Shown in pieces: positions 60,843 through 64,000 of a stretch of 64,000 bases of DNA. The notes beneath the pieces were generated by a model, which worked only from the letters and a program-made list of their open reading frames with translations, made no database searches and was not told the DNA's origin. The first letter of the stretch is position 1. Each line of letters opens with the position of its first letter. Source of the DNA: Microlunatus soli (GTDB lineage: Bacteria; Actinomycetota; Actinomycetes; Propionibacteriales; Propionibacteriaceae); contig NZ_LT629772.1 of the NCBI RefSeq assembly GCF_900105385.1, forward strand, positions 744,001 through 808,000, read 5' to 3'. The position numbers were made by a program, and so were the translations under genes.

Positions 60843-61732
60843 CCGATCTGCGACCACCGGCTCCACTCGGTGGCCTGGGCAGCCCGCGCTGGCTGCGTCG
60901 GCTCGGCGTCGCATCGCTGGTGATGAACATCGTGATCATTCTGACCGGTGGGTTGGTCAGGCTGACCGACTCCGGACTCGGCTGTCCGACCTGGCCGCAG
61001 TGCACACCCGGCTCCTACACCCCGCACCAGGCGCTCGGCATCCATGGCGTGATCGAGTTCGGCAACCGGACCCTGACCTTCGTCCTGATCGTGATCGCGT
61101 TGATCACCTGGATCGCCACGTTGTTGTACCGCCGACCCGACGGAACCCCGGACCGTAAGCTGCGCTGGCTGACCTTCGGGATGGGGTTCGGTATCCCCTT
61201 CCAGGGCGTGATCGGCGGCATCACCGTGCACACCGGGCTCAACCCGTACGTCGTCGCCCTGCACATGCTGAACTCGATGGTGCTGGTCGCACTCTCGGCC
61301 TGGCTGGTCCGACTGACCTGGCCGGCGCCACGCCGTACGGTCTCCGGTCCGGCCCGGGCCCTGTCGGCGGTGATCTTCGCACTGTCCTGGCTGGTCGTCT
61401 GTCTGGGCACCGTGGTCACCGGATCCGGACCACACGCCGGCGACGTCAACGCCCACCGGACCGGGCTGGACCCGGTGGTGATCAGCCATCTGCACGCAAC
61501 GGCGGTGTACGCGTTGGTCGCCGCCACCGTGCTGCTGGTGATCATGCTCCGCGGCCACCGGCCGGCACTGTTGCTGTTGGCCGTCGAGATCGCTCAGGGC
61601 ATCATCGGCTTCGTGCAGTATTTCAACGGCCTGCCGATCGGTGTCGTCGAGCTGCATCTGCTGGGTGCAGCAGGCACCATCGCCTGTGCCTCCAACCTGT
61701 TCTGCTCGCTCCGCGGGCCGCACCGAGGCTGA
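60830..61732 (+). CDS. ctaA: Heme A synthase, COX15/CtaA family
   Basis: A 300-residue eight-helix membrane enzyme that converts heme O to heme A for cytochrome aa3. Helix 1 ends in T-G-G-L-V-R-L-T-D-S-G-L-G-C52-P-T-W-P-Q-C58, the extracellular cysteine pair; heme-ligand histidines are in I-H-G-V-I-E-F-G-N-R, L-H-M-L-N, S-H-L-H-A-T and E-L-H-L-L-G. The start overlaps the permease end, so the three genes form an operon. SURF1 at 28.5 kb serves the same oxidase. Confidence 0.93.
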   Translation: MGSLTDLRPPAPLGGLGSPRWLRRLGVASLVMNIVIILTGGLVRLTDSGLGCPTWPQCTPGSYTPHQALGIHGVIEFGNRTLTFVLIVIALITWIATLLYRRPDGTPDRKLRWLTFGMGFGIPFQGVIGGITVHTGLNPYVVALHMLNSMVLVALSAWLVRLTWPAPRRTVSGPARALSAVIFALSWLVVCLGTVVTGSGPHAGDVNAHRTGLDPVVISHLHATAVYALVAATVLLVIMLRGHRPALLLLAVEIAQGIIGFVQYFNGLPIGVVELHLLGAAGTIACASNLFCSLRGPHRG

Positions 61733-61814
61733 CCCGAGCCCGGACGGCTCAGCCTCGATCCAGCGATGTGCCGCTATTGCGCGACCCCATCCGGGAACAT
61801 CGGCGGATCGGGGC

Positions 61815-62369
61815 TCAGACGAGGTTCCGGGCCTGCTTCACGTCCCCCTGCCACCATCGGCAGCCGACCGCCTGGGCCTCGATCTCGCGGGGTGCGCCGT
61901 TCGATGCGCCGGTACGGGCCAACAGTTGCAGCGCGACCGAGATCTGATCGGGCCGCAGCCGGTGCGCCAGCGTCACGTGCGGCGCCCACCGACCGGCATT
62001 GAAATGATCATCGACCGCCGGCGGGCTGTTCCGCCGTACCTGCTGTTGGAGTTCCAGCAACGGCACCGTCGGGTGCACCTGGCGGACCAGGATCAGACCG
62101 GGTCGGCCGACCTTCGCCGTGCCGAAGACCATCGGTACGCCGATCACCAGCGGAATCGGCAGCGCCTCACTGACCACCGGCCCGAGCCCGGTCGCGATCT
62201 GGGCGGGGATCTGTTCGGCCGCTACCAAGGTGACGTGCGGCCGTCGCGGCCCGCCACCCTGCGGTGGTCGATGTTCACTGGGCAACCCGGCGTCTGCGAG
62301 CAGCCGCCATTGCCGCCGGATCGCGGCTTCGGCCTCGTCGTCCAGCAACAACTCGATCGAGTGAACCAC
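61815..62369 (-). CDS. 2'-5' RNA ligase family protein
   Basis: A 184-residue member of the 2H phosphoesterase superfamily. Both catalytic motifs are present: R-P-H45-V-T-L and A-P-H130-V-T-L. Members cut or join 2'-5' RNA links or hydrolyse cyclic nucleotides. A central loop around 30-42 is P/G-rich. It is convergent with ctaA and follows the GH15 gene by 29 bp on the same strand. Confidence 0.88.
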   Translation of the reverse strand: MVHSIELLLDDEAEAAIRRQWRLLADAGLPSEHRPPQGGGPRRPHVTLVAAEQIPAQIATGLGPVVSEALPIPLVIGVPMVFGTAKVGRPGLILVRQVHPTVPLLELQQQVRRNSPPAVDDHFNAGRWAPHVTLAHRLRPDQISVALQLLARTGASNGAPREIEAQAVGCRWWQGDVKQARNLV

Positions 62370-62398
62370 CGGGTGCCTTCCCTGTCGGTTGAGACGAA

Positions 62399-64000
62399 TT
62401 ATCCCGTACTGGCCGTCGGATTGCTCGGAGGCTGGTCGGTGCGACCTGTCGGACGCGTCGCGAGCGGTTCGTCATCGGCGGCCCGGGTGGCCTGTCGGCC
62501 GCGCTGTTGCCGATTGCCGTCCACCCCGCCGCGCTCCTCCTCCATCCGGATCACATGCATCACCGCGTTGATCAGCGCCAGGTGGGTGAACGCCTGCGGG
62601 AAGTTGCCCAGATGGCGGCCGGTCCGCGGGTCGAGCTCCTCGCCGTACAGTTCCAGCGGACCGGCGGCGGCGAGCAGCTTGGCACACAGCTTGTGCGCCC
62701 GTTGGAATTCGCCGATCTCGCACAGCGCCGACACCAGCCAGAACGAACAGATCGTGAAGGTGCCCTCCTCACCGGCGAATCCGTCGTCGGTCTCGTGCAC
62801 CTGATAGCGCAGCACCAGATCGTGCACGCTGAGCTCGTCGGCGATCGCCAACACGGTGTTGCGGATCCGTTCGTCATCCGGCGGCAGGAAACGCAGCAAC
62901 GGTGCCAGCAGCAGCGAGGCGTCCAGGGCGTCGGTGTCGTAGTGCTGGGTGAACACGCCGCGGGAGTCGACGCCGTTGGCCAGGATGTCGGCCTTGATCT
63001 CCTCGGCCGCTTCCCGCCATTGCTTGGCCCGTTCGTGTTCGGAGTAGGCCTCGGCGAGCAGCGCGCCGCGATCGGCGGCGACCCAGCACATGATCTTGGA
63101 CGAGGTGAAGTGCTGCAGCGGACCGCGCACCTCCCAGATCCCGGCGTCCGGTTCCCTCCAGTGCTCCAGAGCCTCCTGCACCTGCTTCTCACAGATGCTC
63201 CAGATCCGGTTGTCCAGATGATTGGTCACCTTGGAGTGCAGATAGACCGAGTCCAGCAGCGCACCCCAGACGTCGTGCTGCTGCTGCCGGTAGGCCGCGT
63301 TGCCGATCCGCACCGGCCGGGACGAGGCGTAGCCGGGAAGATGATCAAGCTCGGATTCGGGCAGGTCCTTCTCGCCGCCGATGCCGTACATGATCTGCAG
63401 CGGTTCGTCACCGTCGGCGAGGTCGGCGATGAAGGAGAAGAAGTCCACCGCCTCCCAGTCGTAGCCGAGCGAGAACATCCCCCACAGCGCGAAGGTGGCG
63501 TCGCGAATCCAGGTGTAGCGGTAGTCGTAGTTGCGCTCACCGCCCAAGGATTCGGGCAACGAGGTGGTACCGGCTGCCAGGATCGCGCCGCTCGGGGCGT
63601 AGGTCAGGCCCTTCAGCGTCAGCGCGCTGCGCTGCAGATAGCTCCGCCACGGATGATCGGGGAAGTTGCCCCGGGCCAGCCAATGCTGCCAATGGTGCGC
63701 GGTCCACACCTGCCGGCTGTAGGCGTCGGCATAGTCGCGCGGCGGTGGTGCTCCACCCCAGGACAGCGCGACGAAGTGCAGATCGCCTTCCTTGAGCAGG
63801 GTGCGGGACGAAGCCTGGCCGCCCTCGAAACCGAGTCGCATGTCGGAGGTCAGATACAGCTCGAGTTCGCCGTCGGGTGCGGTGCACCGGGCCTGGTGGT
63901 AGCCCTCCTCGGTGTACTCCCAGCTGCCGCCGCTGCGGCCGTAGTCGAACGACGGTTCGCAGTCCATCACCATCTGGACCTCGCCGTTCACGCAGCGGAC
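62399..64000 (-). CDS. GH15 glucoamylase/trehalase-type hydrolase (5' end cut by window)
   Basis: At least 534 residues of a GH15-family protein; the reading frame continues past the right edge, so the start is missing. Family hallmarks are Y-G-R-S-G-G, R-N-Y-D-Y-R-Y-T-W-I-R-D-A-T-F, and G-I-G-G-E-K-D-L-P-E-S-E-L-D-H-L-P-G-Y, with catalytic glutamates expected in these regions. Actinobacterial members of this branch include trehalases and glucoamylases acting on alpha-glucosides. The C-terminus ends in a non-conserved R/T/P-rich tail of about 45 residues. Confidence 0.9.
   Translation of the reverse strand, partial: VRCVNGEVQMVMDCEPSFDYGRSGGSWEYTEEGYHQARCTAPDGELELYLTSDMRLGFEGGQASSRTLLKEGDLHFVALSWGGAPPPRDYADAYSRQVWTAHHWQHWLARGNFPDHPWRSYLQRSALTLKGLTYAPSGAILAAGTTSLPESLGGERNYDYRYTWIRDATFALWGMFSLGYDWEAVDFFSFIADLADGDEPLQIMYGIGGEKDLPESELDHLPGYASSRPVRIGNAAYRQQQHDVWGALLDSVYLHSKVTNHLDNRIWSICEKQVQEALEHWREPDAGIWEVRGPLQHFTSSKIMCWVAADRGALLAEAYSEHERAKQWREAAEEIKADILANGVDSRGVFTQHYDTDALDASLLLAPLLRFLPPDDERIRNTVLAIADELSVHDLVLRYQVHETDDGFAGEEGTFTICSFWLVSALCEIGEFQRAHKLCAKLLAAAGPLELYGEELDPRTGRHLGNFPQAFTHLALINAVMHVIRMEEERGGVDGNRQQRGRQATRAADDEPLATRPTGRTDQPPSNPTASTG

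Noticed and set aside
1-64000. tRNA or rRNA genes in the larger gaps
   Set aside because: I looked for the T-loop consensus and cloverleaf pairing in gaps above 200 bp and found none that fit.

Overview
The window is high-GC DNA from an actinobacterium. Evidence is frequent GTG starts, many leaderless starts preceded by a TANNNT box, a mabA-inhA (fabG-fabI) pair, a SufR-led suf operon, a DUF3099 gene and a DUF222/HNH gene. Gene content fits Propionibacteriales, perhaps a Microlunatus-like genus; that placement is inference. No rRNA, tRNA, CRISPR array, integrase or intact insertion sequence was found. The right edge cuts a GH15 gene.

Layout. 0-6.3 kb: sugar locus with a LacI regulator diverging from a lipoprotein-permease-permease-sulfatase operon. 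6.4-11.8 kb: Bcr-type MFS pump, then leftward M20 hydrolase, APH-fold kinase and GH4 glycosidase, and a DinB gene. 12-20 kb: DUF222/HNH protein, TrmH-type rRNA methylase, siroheme-type dehydrogenase, YbaK protein, SPFH/NfeD/ABC set, DUF3224. 20-24 kb: XRE regulator, secreted VWA protein and Ser/Thr kinase with paired operator-like sites. 24-33 kb: fabI, fabG, DUF3099, moaA, DoxX, DUF6457, SURF1, an SDR, an RlmA-type methylase and an ABC exporter. 33-43.2 kb: histone-H1-like HTH protein, ABC-F ATPase and the complete sufRBD-Rieske-C-S-U-T operon. 43.3-59 kb: accessory-looking block (ECF42-type sigma operon, L,D-transpeptidase, MmyB/AKR pair, LLM oxidoreductase, DUF2087 pair, hydrolase with a leader ORF, ArsR/MFS pair, AAA ATPase with repeat tail, DNA ligase). 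59.3-61.7 kb: ABC pair plus heme A synthase. End: 2'-5' RNA ligase-like protein and GH15.

How it fits together. The suf operon and the divergent ABC-ctaA cluster, together with ABC-F, the small HTH gene and mabA-inhA, match gene neighbours known around Rv1456c-Rv1484 of M. tuberculosis. The 43-59 kb block would then be an insertion into conserved synteny. SURF1 and CtaA both serve cytochrome aa3 biogenesis. The sugar locus has no ATPase of its own, as is usual for actinobacterial CUT1 systems sharing MsiK, and its sulfatase appears cytoplasmic.

Best leads for something new: (a) the XRE-VWA-kinase module with two near-identical operators; (b) the P-loop ATPase with a minisatellite-encoded, H1-like tail, translationally coupled to a small protein with a duplicated motif; (c) long perfect intergenic inverted repeats, a 161-bp hairpin element, and a 422-bp spacer element inside the suf operon; (d) marked excess of the palindrome TGATCA. 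Limits: every family call comes from reading motifs by eye, without database searches.
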